A stretch of DNA of 64,000 nt from the NCBI RefSeq assembly GCF_005877055.1, contig NZ_CP039424.1:3259970-3323969 (forward strand). The letters run 5' to 3'. Below the pieces are notes generated by a model. The model did no database searches. It had not been told where the DNA came from and saw nothing but the letters and a program-made list of their open reading frames with translations. Below are positions 30,107 through 38,967 of this stretch, piece by piece. The number at the start of each line of letters is the position of its first letter. The first letter of the stretch is position 1. Source of the stretch: Citricoccus sp. SGAir0253 (GTDB lineage: Bacteria > Actinomycetota > Actinomycetes > Actinomycetales > Micrococcaceae). The position numbers were made by a program, and so were the translations under genes.

Positions 30107-31618
30107 ATGACGGTTCCAGGACCGCTGCACTCGCTGTGGAACGACACGTACACCGTGCCGGCGGCACCGGCGGGCGAGTTCGTCCCGGGCTCGCACGCCG
30201 GCACGGTCATCGCCGGCGCTGGATTGACGGGGCTGGTGACGGCCGTGCTGCTGGCCCGGGCCGGCGAGCAGGTCACGGTCCTGGAGGCGCGCTCGGTGGG
30301 TGCCGTGTCCACCGGCAACACCACGGCCAAGGTGTCCCTGCTGCAGGGCACCGTGCTGTCCCAGGTCCGCCAGCATCAGTCGGACCGGGTGCTGCGGGCC
30401 TACGTGGACGGCAATCGTGAGGGACAGTCGTGGCTGCTGCGCTACCTGGACGAGCACCAGGTCCCCTACCAGCGCCGGACCGCCGTCACCTATGCCACGA
30501 CGTCCGCCGGCGCGGAGTCCCTGCGCCGCGAGCAGCGCGCGTGCGAGGCCGCCGGGCTGCCCGTGACGTGGACGCAGGACACCGAGCTGCCGTTCGAGGT
30601 GACCGGGGCGATCACCCTCGAGGACCAGGCGCAGATCAACCCGATGCTCGCCCTGGGCGCGCTGGCCGCCGAGCTGCGCGAGCTCGGCGGGACGGTCATC
30701 GAGGGGGTGCGCGTCACCGGGGCCGGCTTCGGCTCGCCCCTGGAGGTGCGCACCAGCCACGGCTCCGTGCGCGCCGACCGACTCGTCCTGGCCACCGGGG
30801 TCCCCGTGCTGGACCGCGGCGGGTACTTCGCCAAGCTCAGCGCGCACCGCTCCTACGCGCTGGCCTTCCGCGTCCCCGGCGCCCCGGCGACCATCCCGCA
30901 GGGCATGTACCTGAGCGCCGACTCCCCCAGCCGGTCCCTGCGCACCGCACCGGTCACGGACGGGGAACTGCTCCTCGTGGGCGGCAACGGCCACCCGGTG
31001 GGACGGGCGGAGTCGCCGCAGGCCGGGCTCGAGGCCCTGGACGCCTGGACGCGGCGGTACTTCCCGGGGGCCGAGCGCACCCACGCGTGGGCCGCCCAGG
31101 ACTACCGCTCGGCCAACCTCATCCCGTTCATCGGCACCCTGCCCCGGGGAGGCGGGGCCATCCACCTGGCCACGGGCTACAACAAGTGGGGCATGACCAA
31201 CGGCGTGGCGGCCGGACTGGCGATCGCCGGGGAGGTCCTGGGGGACACGATCCCCTGGGCCCAGGTGCTGGGCCACCGGATCACCACGCCCTCCGACCTG
31301 CTGACCGGGCTCAAGGACAACGCCGCGGTGGCCGCCCACCTGGCCGGCGGCTGGGCCGGGGCCTGGCTGCGCCCCGTGGTCACGGAGCGGCCCGTGGAGG
31401 GCGAGGGCCTCGTCGGCCGCGCCGAGGGCCGCCCCGTGGCGGTGTCCACCGTGGACGGGGTGACCTGCCGGCTCTCGGCGGTGTGCACCCACCTCGGCGG
31501 GATCCTCGCCTGGAACGACGCGGAGCGGTCCTGGGACTGCCCGCTGCACGGTTCCCGCTTCGCGGCCGACGGCACCCGCCTGGAGGGCCCGGCCGTGCGG
31601 GACCTGCCCCGCGTGTGA
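30107..31618 (+). CDS. FAD-dependent oxidoreductase with C-terminal Rieske domain
   Basis: The 503-residue protein joins a DadA-like FAD oxidase/dehydrogenase domain (dinucleotide motif VIAGAGLTGL at about 34-43) to a Rieske [2Fe-2S] domain. The Rieske ligands are Cys460 and His462 in CTHLGG and Cys478 and His481 in CPLHGS. This fusion is common in actinobacteria, cyanobacteria and some Gram-negatives, with a role in amine or small-molecule oxidation or stress; the substrate is unknown. The N terminus is extended with SLWNDTYTVPAAPAGEF, seen in the family. The ATG at 30107 follows a GGAAGGA site. The full domain set is intact. Confidence 0.9.
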   Translation: MTVPGPLHSLWNDTYTVPAAPAGEFVPGSHAGTVIAGAGLTGLVTAVLLARAGEQVTVLEARSVGAVSTGNTTAKVSLLQGTVLSQVRQHQSDRVLRAYVDGNREGQSWLLRYLDEHQVPYQRRTAVTYATTSAGAESLRREQRACEAAGLPVTWTQDTELPFEVTGAITLEDQAQINPMLALGALAAELRELGGTVIEGVRVTGAGFGSPLEVRTSHGSVRADRLVLATGVPVLDRGGYFAKLSAHRSYALAFRVPGAPATIPQGMYLSADSPSRSLRTAPVTDGELLLVGGNGHPVGRAESPQAGLEALDAWTRRYFPGAERTHAWAAQDYRSANLIPFIGTLPRGGGAIHLATGYNKWGMTNGVAAGLAIAGEVLGDTIPWAQVLGHRITTPSDLLTGLKDNAAVAAHLAGGWAGAWLRPVVTERPVEGEGLVGRAEGRPVAVSTVDGVTCRLSAVCTHLGGILAWNDAERSWDCPLHGSRFAADGTRLEGPAVRDLPRV

Positions 31619-31702
31619 CGGGTGGCCCCTCCCCCCGGCCCCCGGTGGCGGCGCCGGACGTGGAGGCGCAACCTGCCCCGTGCCGGCGCCCGGCCACCCT
31701 GC

Positions 31703-32407
31703 TCACCACCCGGCCGGACCGGCCTGCCCGGGATAGGGCCGCGTGAAGTCGAAGGCCCGCGGCCCGTACGCGGCGCGGTAGCGCGCCAGCCAGTCGGGCA
31801 GCAGCCACACCCGCCGCAGGAACTGCGGGTGGCGCGGCTGGCGCCGCCCCGCCCACGAGGCGAACACGAGTTCGGCGAGGTCGGACTCGATGAGGTAGGT
31901 GCACTGCCCGGCGGGGGTGCTGCCCAGCATCACCACGCGGCGCGGGGCGGCCATGTGGCACTCCAGGATGCTGCGCCAGTCCCAGCCGACCAGGCTCCTG
32001 GGAGTGCGCAGGTAGAAGCCGTACTGGTTGACGCACAGCAGGCCGTCGTCCAGGTGGTGCCACGCGGGCGCCGCCGCCCGGGCCGCCTCGGCCCGCCGGC
32101 GGGCGTTGCCGATCGACCGCCCGATCGCCGCTCCGACCGTCAGCGCCAGCCCGGTCCGGCCGCCGGCGAGGAACAGGCGGGAGTCGTGGGCGTGGGAGCC
32201 GTCCCCCCGGGACTCGTAGGAGTACAGCCGGAACGGCGCGACGGCGACGATCCGGTTCTCCGGATAGGTCCCGTCCACCGCGAAGTCGACCGCCACGGGC
32301 AGGATCTGGTCGAACTCACCGTGGACGTAGGCGTGGACGACCTGCGCCGTGCGCAGCAGCATCCGGTCGCGCGGCGTCCACTGCGGTCCTGCACCGTTGG
32401 GCCCCAT
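31703..32407 (-). CDS. hypothetical protein
   Basis: This 234-residue soluble protein starts at the ATG at 32407. I do not recognise its family. Its central region has alternating strands (FDQILPVAVDFAVDGTYPENRIVAVAPFRLYSYES) and a glycine-rich helix (LALTVGAAIGRSIGNARRR), and its end is tryptophan- and arginine-rich (RRVWLLPDWLARYRAAYG). No signal peptide or clear membrane helix is present. It has high GC codon use like its neighbours, supporting it as a real gene. It lies 101 bp downstream of the SRPBCC gene on the same strand. Confidence 0.6.
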   Translation of the reverse strand: MGPNGAGPQWTPRDRMLLRTAQVVHAYVHGEFDQILPVAVDFAVDGTYPENRIVAVAPFRLYSYESRGDGSHAHDSRLFLAGGRTGLALTVGAAIGRSIGNARRRAEAARAAAPAWHHLDDGLLCVNQYGFYLRTPRSLVGWDWRSILECHMAAPRRVVMLGSTPAGQCTYLIESDLAELVFASWAGRRQPRHPQFLRRVWLLPDWLARYRAAYGPRAFDFTRPYPGQAGPAGW

Positions 32408-32508
32408 GCCAGCCACCCTAGGGCTCGGGGCCGATGCGCGTCGACGCCGTCCACAGCCGCGAGCGCCCCGGCCGCCGCACCCGTCTCGCGTCCCGGCGCG
32501 GGTGCTGC

Positions 32509-32955
32509 TCAGCCGGGGTCCGTGGCGGCGTACTCGTCCAGGGCGGCCTTCCACAGGCGCCCGAAGAGCCGGCGCATCGGGCGCACGTGGACGAGGAACA
32601 GCAGCGGCCGCTGCGTCCACGGCGCGCCCGTGTTGTCCCACTCCGCGTGGACCCGGCTGCCGCCCCCGGCCAGCGGCGTGGCCCGCACGAAGCCCTCCCC
32701 GCCACCGCGGTAGCTGCTCTCGGTGATGGTCCACCGGACGACGTCCGGATCGGACCAGTCGTAGCGGGACACCACCCAGAACGGCGAGTGGGAACTGCTC
32801 TCCCGCGCCACCGCCCAGGTGTCCCCCGCCCCGAGGACCCTATAGGTCTCGGGGTCCAGCGAGCGGTGCCACGTCCGGAGCCGGCGCTCGCCGAAGTCGG
32901 TGAGGGCCCGGCGCACCTGCGCCGGCGAGGCCCTCGTCTCGAAGTCGAGCCGCAT
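32509..32955 (-). CDS. SRPBCC-type (START-like) protein
   Basis: The 148-residue protein fits the SRPBCC ligand-binding fold: start MRLDFETRASPAQVRRALTDF, the strands SPFWVVSRYDWSDPDVVRWTITESSY, GGGSRVHAEWDNTG, and a long C-terminal helix PMRRLFGRLWKAALDEYAA. Members bind hydrophobic ligands. The ATG at 32955 is preferred to an upstream frame extension because similarity begins there. It lies between the M50 peptidase and the hypothetical gene, all on the minus strand. Confidence 0.7.
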   Translation of the reverse strand: MRLDFETRASPAQVRRALTDFGERRLRTWHRSLDPETYRVLGAGDTWAVARESSSHSPFWVVSRYDWSDPDVVRWTITESSYRGGGEGFVRATPLAGGGSRVHAEWDNTGAPWTQRPLLFLVHVRPMRRLFGRLWKAALDEYAATDPG

Positions 32956-33024
32956 GCGACCAGTGGAGCACCACCGTGGCGGTCCGTCCATCCCCGGTCG
33001 GCGCCGCCGGGTGCCGACTGCAGG

Positions 33025-33801
33025 TCAGGCGGTCCCGCCCAGGAGCAGCCGGCCGCCCGGCAGGAGGCACGCCACGCACGCGAGCCAGAACACCGCCGTC
33101 CACAGGGTGGCGGGCACGCCGCTCAGCCGGGCGAGCTGGTCGGCGTCGCTCTCGGGCCCCGGTCCGGGGACCGCACGGCGCGCTCCGTGGCGCCGGAGCC
33201 GGCGTCGCTGGCGCTGCATCTCCGCCACCGCGCGCGGCGCGGCGAGCAGCAGGGACCACGCGACGAGCTGGGCGGCCGCCGCGAGCACGAGCGGCGGGGC
33301 CGTCCAGGACAGGGCCGCCACGGCCGCCCCGGTGACGAGCACGACCCACAGCCCGTAGAGGTTGCGCACCAGCAGCAGCATCAGGGCGCACAGCAGCACG
33401 ATCGACCACAGCCACCCGGCGGCGTAGCCGGCCCCCACGAGCCAGGCCCCGGCGAGCCCGACGACGGCCGGGGCCGGGTACCCGGCCGCGAGCGTCGCCA
33501 CCATGCCGGGACCGCGCGGCCGACCGCGCGAGAGGGTCACGCCGGAGGTGTCCGAGTGCAGGCGGATCCCGCTCAGCCGGCGGCCGACGAGCAGGGCCAC
33601 GAGCGCGTGGCCGGCCTCGTGGGCCAGCGTGGCGAGGTGGCGGACCAGGCGGTACCCGAGCGGGCTCCACGCGAGCACGAGGGCCAGCACGGCCACGCCC
33701 ACGGCCCAGGGAGTCTCCAGTGCCGGCTGCGTGGTGGTGGCGCGGTCCCAGAGCTCGCCCAGCACGGCGGCCGGTCCGGGGGCGGGGTCCATCGTCGTCA
33801 T
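33025..33801 (-). CDS. M50-family membrane metallopeptidase
   Basis: This 258-residue integral membrane protein carries the zinc-protease motif HEAGH (residues 61-65, within ATLAHEAGHALVALL) in the first part, then about five to six hydrophobic helices. It fits the M50B-like small peptidases without a PDZ domain. M50 enzymes cleave within membranes, often to release anti-sigma factors or peptides; no such partner is nearby. The C-terminal basic stretch (RQRRRLRRHGARR) is cytoplasmic by the positive-inside rule. The start at 33801 or 33792 cannot be separated. It is divergent from the patatin gene 160 bp away. Confidence 0.75.
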   Translation of the reverse strand: MTTMDPAPGPAAVLGELWDRATTTQPALETPWAVGVAVLALVLAWSPLGYRLVRHLATLAHEAGHALVALLVGRRLSGIRLHSDTSGVTLSRGRPRGPGMVATLAAGYPAPAVVGLAGAWLVGAGYAAGWLWSIVLLCALMLLLVRNLYGLWVVLVTGAAVAALSWTAPPLVLAAAAQLVAWSLLLAAPRAVAEMQRQRRRLRRHGARRAVPGPGPESDADQLARLSGVPATLWTAVFWLACVACLLPGGRLLLGGTA

Positions 33802-33960
33802 CGGGATCCACGGTAGCCGCCGGCGGGCCCGTGGCACGCCGGGACGCGACCGGCTGGCACCCGGGGCCCGCCGAGGGGAGCCGGGGCGTCCGCTGGGCGC
33901 GGGGCGCGTCCCCGGCACGCCGCGCCGGGCCCGTCCACCCCGGCGCCTAGGCTCGGGACC

Positions 33961-35238
33961 GTGACCTCCGAGCCGCGACGCATCGCCATCGCCTGCCAGG
34001 GCGGCGGCAGCCACACCGCCTTCACCGCCGGCGCGCTCTCCCGGTTCCTGCGGGAGGACGTGCTGGACGGGCACCGGGTCGTGGGGCTCAGCGGGACCTC
34101 GGGGGGCGCCATCTGCGCCGCGCTCGCGTGGTCGGCCCTGCTGCGCCGGCGCCCCACGGAGGCCGAGGAGCTGCTCGGGCGGTTCTGGAGCGCGAACAGC
34201 GCCACGGGCTGGGCCGAGCAGGCCCTCAACGCGATGGTGCTCTGGGGCCACCGCATGTCCGAGACGGTGGCCGTGCCCGCCGTGAACCCGTACCTCAACG
34301 CGGGGGCGGCGTGGAGCGCGCAGCAGTTGCGCGCGGCGATCGACCGGGTCGTGGACCTCGACGCCGCCCAGGAGTACGCCACGGCCTCGGTGGCGGACCC
34401 GATGCTGCTCATCGGGGCGGTCGACGTCCTGGAGGGGGCGTTCCGGACCTTCGACTCCCGGCGGGGGGAGATCTCCACGGACGCCCTCCTGGCCTCCGCG
34501 GCGATCCCCAGCATCTTCCGGGCGGTGCGCCTGGGCGGCGGGGTGTACTGGGACGGCCTGTTCTCCCAGAACCCGCCGGTCCACCGGCTGCTGGACTCCC
34601 GCCCGGACGAGGTGTGGGTGATCCAGGTCAACCCGTCCCGGGTGGCGGCCGAGCCCGTCACGGTGGGGGACATCGCCACGCGGCGCAACGAGCTGTCCGG
34701 CAACCTCTCGCTGTACCAGGAACTCGGGTTCATCGAGCAGGTGGACCGCTGGCTGGCCCACGGCATCATCCGCTCCGACCGCGTCCGGCACATCACGGTG
34801 CGCATCCTGGAGATGACGCGCCCACCCGGCGCCGCCCGGTGGGGCTCCGCCAGCAAGCTCAACCGGGATCCGGCGTTCATCGCCGAGCTCATGGAGCAGG
34901 GGCGCCGGCAGGCACAGGAACAGGTGGACGCCATGGCCCTCGAGCGGGACTGGGGCGCCGCGGACGGCGACCTGGCGCCCGTCCTGGACCGCTTCGCCGA
35001 GGGCGCGGTGGTCGCCAGCACGCATCCCCTGGCGCCCCTGGAGCCGACCTCCGACCGGGAACGGATCCGCCGGTTCCTCGACGAGTTCGGCCTGCGGGTG
35101 GAGACCAGCCGGGCGCGGGTCTGCGCCGGCGGCGCCCGCTGGACCGTGCACTCGACGGCCGACCGGCGCATCACCGCGCAGGTGCGCGCCCACTTCGAGG
35201 ACGGCCGCGTCACGCGGCTGACCGTCTCGGAGGGGTGA
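33961..35238 (+). CDS. patatin-like phospholipase
   Basis: The 425-residue protein has a complete patatin catalytic dyad: the oxyanion loop QGGGSHTAF (about 13-21), Ser47 in GTSGG, and Asp198 in YWDG. The catalytic domain spans about 1-290. The C-terminal 120 residues, separated by a helical linker, resemble a SnoaL-like or nuclear-transport-factor-like fold (PTSDRERIRRFLDEFGLRVETSRAR), so it is a two-domain protein. It starts with GTG at 33961. It hydrolyses acyl esters of lipids; the physiological lipid is unknown. The gene stands alone between the M50 peptidase and dnaB. Confidence 0.85.
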   Translation: MTSEPRRIAIACQGGGSHTAFTAGALSRFLREDVLDGHRVVGLSGTSGGAICAALAWSALLRRRPTEAEELLGRFWSANSATGWAEQALNAMVLWGHRMSETVAVPAVNPYLNAGAAWSAQQLRAAIDRVVDLDAAQEYATASVADPMLLIGAVDVLEGAFRTFDSRRGEISTDALLASAAIPSIFRAVRLGGGVYWDGLFSQNPPVHRLLDSRPDEVWVIQVNPSRVAAEPVTVGDIATRRNELSGNLSLYQELGFIEQVDRWLAHGIIRSDRVRHITVRILEMTRPPGAARWGSASKLNRDPAFIAELMEQGRRQAQEQVDAMALERDWGAADGDLAPVLDRFAEGAVVASTHPLAPLEPTSDRERIRRFLDEFGLRVETSRARVCAGGARWTVHSTADRRITAQVRAHFEDGRVTRLTVSEG

Positions 35239-35272
35239 CCGGGCCCGGGGACCCGCCGGCCGGCGTCGGGCC

Positions 35273-36649
35273 TCAGAACCCGCCGGTGTCCGGCGCCATG
35301 TTGGAGAACCGCGAGTAGTGCCCCTGGAAGCCGACGACGATGGTCTTGGTGGGGCCGTTGCGGTGCTTGGCGACGATGAGGTCCGCCTCGCCGGCACGCG
35401 GGGACTCCTTGTCGTAGATGTCCTCGCGGTGCAGCAGGATCACCATGTCCGCGTCCTGCTCGATCGAGCCCGACTCGCGCAGGTCCGAGACCTGCGGCTT
35501 CTTGTCCGTGCGCTGCTCGGAGCCGCGGTTGAGCTGGGACAGGGCGATGACGGGGACCTCGAGCTCCTTGGCCAGCAGCTTCAGGGCACGGGAGAACTCG
35601 GCGACCTCCTGCTGCCGGGACTCCACCTTCTTGCCGGAGCTCATCAGCTGCAGGTAGTCCAGCACCACGAGCTTCAGGTCGTGCTTCTGCTTCAGCCGCC
35701 GGCACTTGGCCCGGATCTCCATCATGGACATGTTCGGCGAGTCGTCGATGAAGAACGGCGAGTCGTTGAGCCGGCCCACCGTGGCGGCGATCTTGGACCA
35801 CTGCTCATCCCGGATCGTGCCCTTGCGCAGGTCCTGCAGGGCGATCGTGGCCTCCGCCGAGAGCAGGCGCATGGCGATCTCGTTCTTGCCCATCTCGAGG
35901 GAGAAGAACACGGTGGTCATGTTGTGCTTGATCGCGGCCGAGCGGGCGAAGTCCAGCGCGATCGTGGACTTGCCGACGGCCGGGCGGGCGGCGATGACGA
36001 TCATCTGTCCGCCGTGCAGGCCCTGCGTGAGCTCGTCGAACTCGTAGAAGCCGGTGGGCACGCCGCTCATGCCCTCCCCCTGGGAGCCGGCGGCCTCGAT
36101 CTCGTCCACCGTGTGCTCGAGGATCCCGGACAGCGGCACGTAGTCCTCGGACTGGCGGGTCTCGGCGACCTTGTAGACCTCCGCCTGGGCCTCGTTGACG
36201 ATCTCCTCGACCTCGCCGTCCTGCTGGTAGCCCATCTGGACGATCTTGGTGCCGGCCTCCACCAGTCGGCGCAGGACGCCCTTCTCGCGCACGATCTCGG
36301 CGTAGAAGCCGGCGTTCGCGGCGGTGGGCACGGACTGGACGAGCTCGTGCAGCACGGCGGGACCGCCCACGCGGGCGAGTTCCTGGCGCTTGTTGAGCAG
36401 GTCGGCCACGGTGACGGCGTCGGCGGGCTCGCCGCGGCCGTAGAGGTCGATGATCGCCTCGTAGATCATCTCGTGCGCCGGCTTGTAGAAGTCGTTGCCG
36501 CGCAGCACCTCCACGACGTCCGCGATGGCGTCCTTGGAGAGCATCATGCCGCCGAGCACGGACTGCTCGGCGACCAGGTCCTGCGGGGGCAGCATGGTGT
36601 TCCGCGAGCTGCCGGAGCCGTCGGTGGAATCAAAATACTCTGATACCAA
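35273..36649 (-). CDS. dnaB: replicative DNA helicase DnaB
   Basis: The 458-residue protein has an N-terminal DnaB domain (about 22-125) and a RecA-like C-terminal domain with Walker A motif ARPAVGKS (221-228), Walker B in KLVVLDYLQLM, and ALSQLNRG. It unwinds DNA at the replication fork. No intein interrupts the nucleotide-binding motifs. Translation appears to begin at a TTG at 36649, immediately after an in-frame stop and preceded by AGGAAGGG about 10 nt upstream; no ATG is available before residue 19. It follows rplI in a normal actinobacterial rpsF-ssb-rpsR-rplI-dnaB order but is separated from rplI by 1.4 kb that includes an inserted methyltransferase gene. Confidence 0.95.
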   Translation of the reverse strand: MVSEYFDSTDGSGSSRNTMLPPQDLVAEQSVLGGMMLSKDAIADVVEVLRGNDFYKPAHEMIYEAIIDLYGRGEPADAVTVADLLNKRQELARVGGPAVLHELVQSVPTAANAGFYAEIVREKGVLRRLVEAGTKIVQMGYQQDGEVEEIVNEAQAEVYKVAETRQSEDYVPLSGILEHTVDEIEAAGSQGEGMSGVPTGFYEFDELTQGLHGGQMIVIAARPAVGKSTIALDFARSAAIKHNMTTVFFSLEMGKNEIAMRLLSAEATIALQDLRKGTIRDEQWSKIAATVGRLNDSPFFIDDSPNMSMMEIRAKCRRLKQKHDLKLVVLDYLQLMSSGKKVESRQQEVAEFSRALKLLAKELEVPVIALSQLNRGSEQRTDKKPQVSDLRESGSIEQDADMVILLHREDIYDKESPRAGEADLIVAKHRNGPTKTIVVGFQGHYSRFSNMAPDTGGF

Positions 36650-36861
36650 CTAGTTGATTCCCTTCCTCATACCGGACGGCCCGGCTGCTCCCCGCGGCGC
36701 CCCGAGGTGCCCGCCACACCCGTGCGGATGCGGCGGTCGCCCGGACGAGGCCTGCCGGATGCGCGCCGTGTATCCCGGCCAATACCCGGCTCGTCCCTGG
36801 GGGATACCCCGTGACACTACTCCCCGGTCCCGCCCCGCTCAAGCACGATTCCCACAACATC

Positions 36862-37092
36862 TGTGGATAACGTGTGGAACCTGCGGCGTGTTGTGTGCAC
36901 AGCGTGGGGACAACTTTGGGGATAAGGAGTGGAATCCGTCACCCACCCCCCTCTGACATGGCCTTTCTTAAACAACAGCCTGTGGACAATCGGGGATTGA
37001 GGTGGGGATTTCTCGCCCGCGCGTAGCATCCCGGCGCGCCGGGACGCAACTCGGTCCCGTGGTTCTTCACAGTTATCCACAGGTTATCCCCA
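36862..37092. promoter_or_regulatory. DnaA-box cluster upstream of dnaB
   Basis: Within about 230 bp are two perfect DnaA boxes, TGTGGATAA (36862-36870) and TTATCCACA (37073-37081), and near matches TTGGGGATAA (around 36916-36925), TGTGGACAA (36981-36989) and TTATCCCCA (37084-37092). The 650-bp gap 36650-37299 between dnaB and a methyltransferase otherwise looks non-coding. The cluster could regulate dnaB or titrate DnaA about 27 kb from oriC. Confidence 0.7.
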
Positions 37093-37299
37093 TTGTTTGT
37101 ACCGGTGGTTGTACGGTCCCCGGGCGCTCTTGCCGGGGCGGGTACGGAGGGGACGCGAGGGGCGGGGCGTTCCCCGTCACCGGCCGGGCCACGGGGACGG
37201 CGCCGGACTCCTGGCCCGCTTCACGTTCGCGGGCGGGGCGGTGCTGGCAGGATGGGCGCACGGCTGCGAGAGCGCGGCCCCCGGACGGGAGGACGGACC

Positions 37300-37917
37300 A
37301 TGGCAGACGACCATTTCGACGCCAGCGCGGACACCTGGGACCTCGAGCCCGGCAAGGCGGAGGAGTCCCGCCGGGTGGCGGACGCGATCGCCGCGCGGCT
37401 GGCCCTCGGCGGGCGCGAACGGCTCCTGGAGTACGGGGCCGGCACCGGCCTGGTGTCCCAGGGCCTGCTCCCCCACGTGGCCGGCGTGACCCTCGCGGAC
37501 AGCTCGGAGGGCATGCGCCGGGTCGCCCGGGGGAAGGTGGCCGCCGGGGCGTTGCCGGCGGGGACGCGGGTGTGGGACCTGGACCTGGAGACGGCGGAGG
37601 CCCCCGGGGAGCGGTTCGACCTCGTGGTCGCCTCGCTCGTGCTCCACCACGTGCACGACGTCCCGCGGGTGTTGGCGGGGTTCCACGGGCTGCTGGACGC
37701 GGGTGGCCACGTGGCCATCGCCGACCTCGACACGGAGGACGGGCGGTTCCACGCCCACCTGCACGACTTCGACGGCCACCCGGGGTTCGACCGGGCCCGG
37801 CTGGCGCGGTGGCTGGAGGAGGCGGGATTCGAGGAGGTGGCCGTGGAGGACTGCACGTCCATCGACAAGGACGGCACGGACTTCCCGGTCTTCCTGGCCA
37901 CCGCGCGCCGGCCGTGA
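37300..37917 (+). CDS. class I SAM-dependent methyltransferase
   Basis: The 205-residue methyltransferase has motif I LLEYGAGTGLVSQGL (about 42-56), the acidic residue in TLADSS, and motif IV-like LVVASLVLHHVHDV. The substrate is unknown. The ATG at 37300 follows GGGAGGA. It interrupts the usual rplI-dnaB adjacency, on the opposite strand, and ends 19 bp before the shared bidirectional terminator. Its position next to the DnaA-box cluster may be coincidental. Confidence 0.85.
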   Translation: MADDHFDASADTWDLEPGKAEESRRVADAIAARLALGGRERLLEYGAGTGLVSQGLLPHVAGVTLADSSEGMRRVARGKVAAGALPAGTRVWDLDLETAEAPGERFDLVVASLVLHHVHDVPRVLAGFHGLLDAGGHVAIADLDTEDGRFHAHLHDFDGHPGFDRARLARWLEEAGFEEVAVEDCTSIDKDGTDFPVFLATARRP

Positions 37918-37936
37918 GCGCGGCCCGGAGACGCCA

Positions 37937-37968
37937 CGTGCCGGCCCCCGGGGACGGGGGCCGGCACG
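37937..37968. terminator. bidirectional terminator between rplI and the methyltransferase gene
   Basis: A perfect 13-bp inverted repeat (CGTGCCGGCCCCC at 37937-37949, complement at 37956-37968, 6-nt loop) lies between the convergent stop codons. It can serve both genes. Confidence 0.8.
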
Positions 37969-38035
37969 CGGCGGGGTGGAGTGGTGTCCTACGGCCGGAC
38001 GGCCGCGGGGCTCACTCCTGCGGGGGAACCCGCAG

Positions 38036-38500
38036 TCACTTCTTCTTCGTCTTGGCGGCGACGACGTCCAGGTCGATGACGGCCAGGACATCCTCGTGCA
38101 GGCGGGCGTGCGCCTGGAACCGGCCGGTCGCCTTGATGGCGGTCGGCAGGGTCACGGTGCGACGGTCGATGCTGCCCAGGCCGGCGGCCTCGACGGCGTC
38201 GGCCACGTCGGCGGCCTTGACGGCGCCGAACAGGCGCCCACCCTCACCGGCGGTCACCTCGAGCTTCACCGGGGCCGACTGCAGCTTCTCGGCGAGGGCC
38301 TGGGCCTCCTCGAGGGACTTCACGGCGCGGGTGTCGCGGGCGGCCTTGATGGACTCGACCTGCTTCTCCCCGCCCTTGGTCCACAGGGTCGCGAAACCGC
38401 GCGGCAGCAGGTAGTTGCGGGCGTAGCCGTTCTTGACGTCGACGACGTCACCGGCGGACCCCAGACCGGTCACTTCCTGGGTCAGAATGAGCTTTGCCAT
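38036..38500 (-). CDS. rplI: 50S ribosomal protein L9
   Basis: The 154-residue protein starts with the L9 N-terminal signature [35 protein letters not shown], followed by the long connecting helix and the C-terminal RNA-binding domain. The C terminus is lysine-rich (KTKKK). L9 reaches from the ribosome's L1 region to neighbouring ribosomes and affects frame maintenance. It is the last gene of the rpsF-ssb-rpsR-rplI cluster on the minus strand, 30 bp after rpsR, and ends at the 37937 terminator. Confidence 0.97.
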   Translation of the reverse strand: MAKLILTQEVTGLGSAGDVVDVKNGYARNYLLPRGFATLWTKGGEKQVESIKAARDTRAVKSLEEAQALAEKLQSAPVKLEVTAGEGGRLFGAVKAADVADAVEAAGLGSIDRRTVTLPTAIKATGRFQAHARLHEDVLAVIDLDVVAAKTKKK

Positions 38501-38530
38501 CTGTATCTGTTCCTTCCTCGACTCGGTCGA

Positions 38531-38770
38531 TCAGCCGCGGCCAGCGCCGGAGTAAGGAAGCAGGGCGACCTCACGGGCGTTCTTGATGGCCTGGGCGATC
38601 TTGCGCTGCTCCTGCACGGTCACGCCGGTGACGCGACGGGCACGGATCTTGCCGCGGTCGGAGATGAACTTGCGCAGCAGGGCGACGTCCTTGTAGTCGA
38701 TGACGGTGATGTCAGCGGCCTTCAGCGGGTTGGACTTTGGTTTGGGCTTGCGGATCTCAGCCTTCGCCAT
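38531..38770 (-). CDS. rpsR: 30S ribosomal protein S18
   Basis: The 79-residue S18 has the conserved block [50 protein letters not shown]. It is the zinc-free form: none of the cysteines of C-plus S18 are present. The ATG at 38770 is preceded by AAGGAG; the frame is open upstream into the hairpin region but without ribosome-binding support. It binds the ribosomal central domain together with S6. It follows ssb with an unusual 197-bp structured gap. Confidence 0.96.
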   Translation of the reverse strand: MAKAEIRKPKPKSNPLKAADITVIDYKDVALLRKFISDRGKIRARRVTGVTVQEQRKIAQAIKNAREVALLPYSGAGRG

Positions 38771-38796
38771 CGTGGTGCTCCTTCGATAGTCGGGAG

Positions 38797-38944
38797 CCCG
38801 CAGAACGGTTCTGCGGGATGGGATCGCAGGCGGCGTGCTGCCGCCTGCTGCCGCCGGTCGGGAAACGGTTCCCGACGGCGTCCGGTGGGGTGGGCGCACG
38901 GGGCGCCTCCCCGCCGGGGAGGGGACCGGACGGACGCCGGTCCC
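38797..38944 (-). promoter_or_regulatory. five consecutive hairpins between ssb and rpsR
   Basis: The 197-bp gap holds five perfect stem-loops in a row: 38797-38817 (9 bp), 38826-38848 (9 bp), 38857-38876 (8 bp), 38906-38922 (7 bp) and 38922-38944 (8 bp). On the mRNA strand the first and third carry CCG in their apical loops (AACCGTT). The S6:S18 complex is known to bind a CCG-bearing RNA element in rpsF leaders, so autoregulation is conceivable. RNA stability or attenuation are alternatives. Confidence 0.6.
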
Positions 38945-38967
38945 GGGGTGTGGGGACTACTGCGGGA

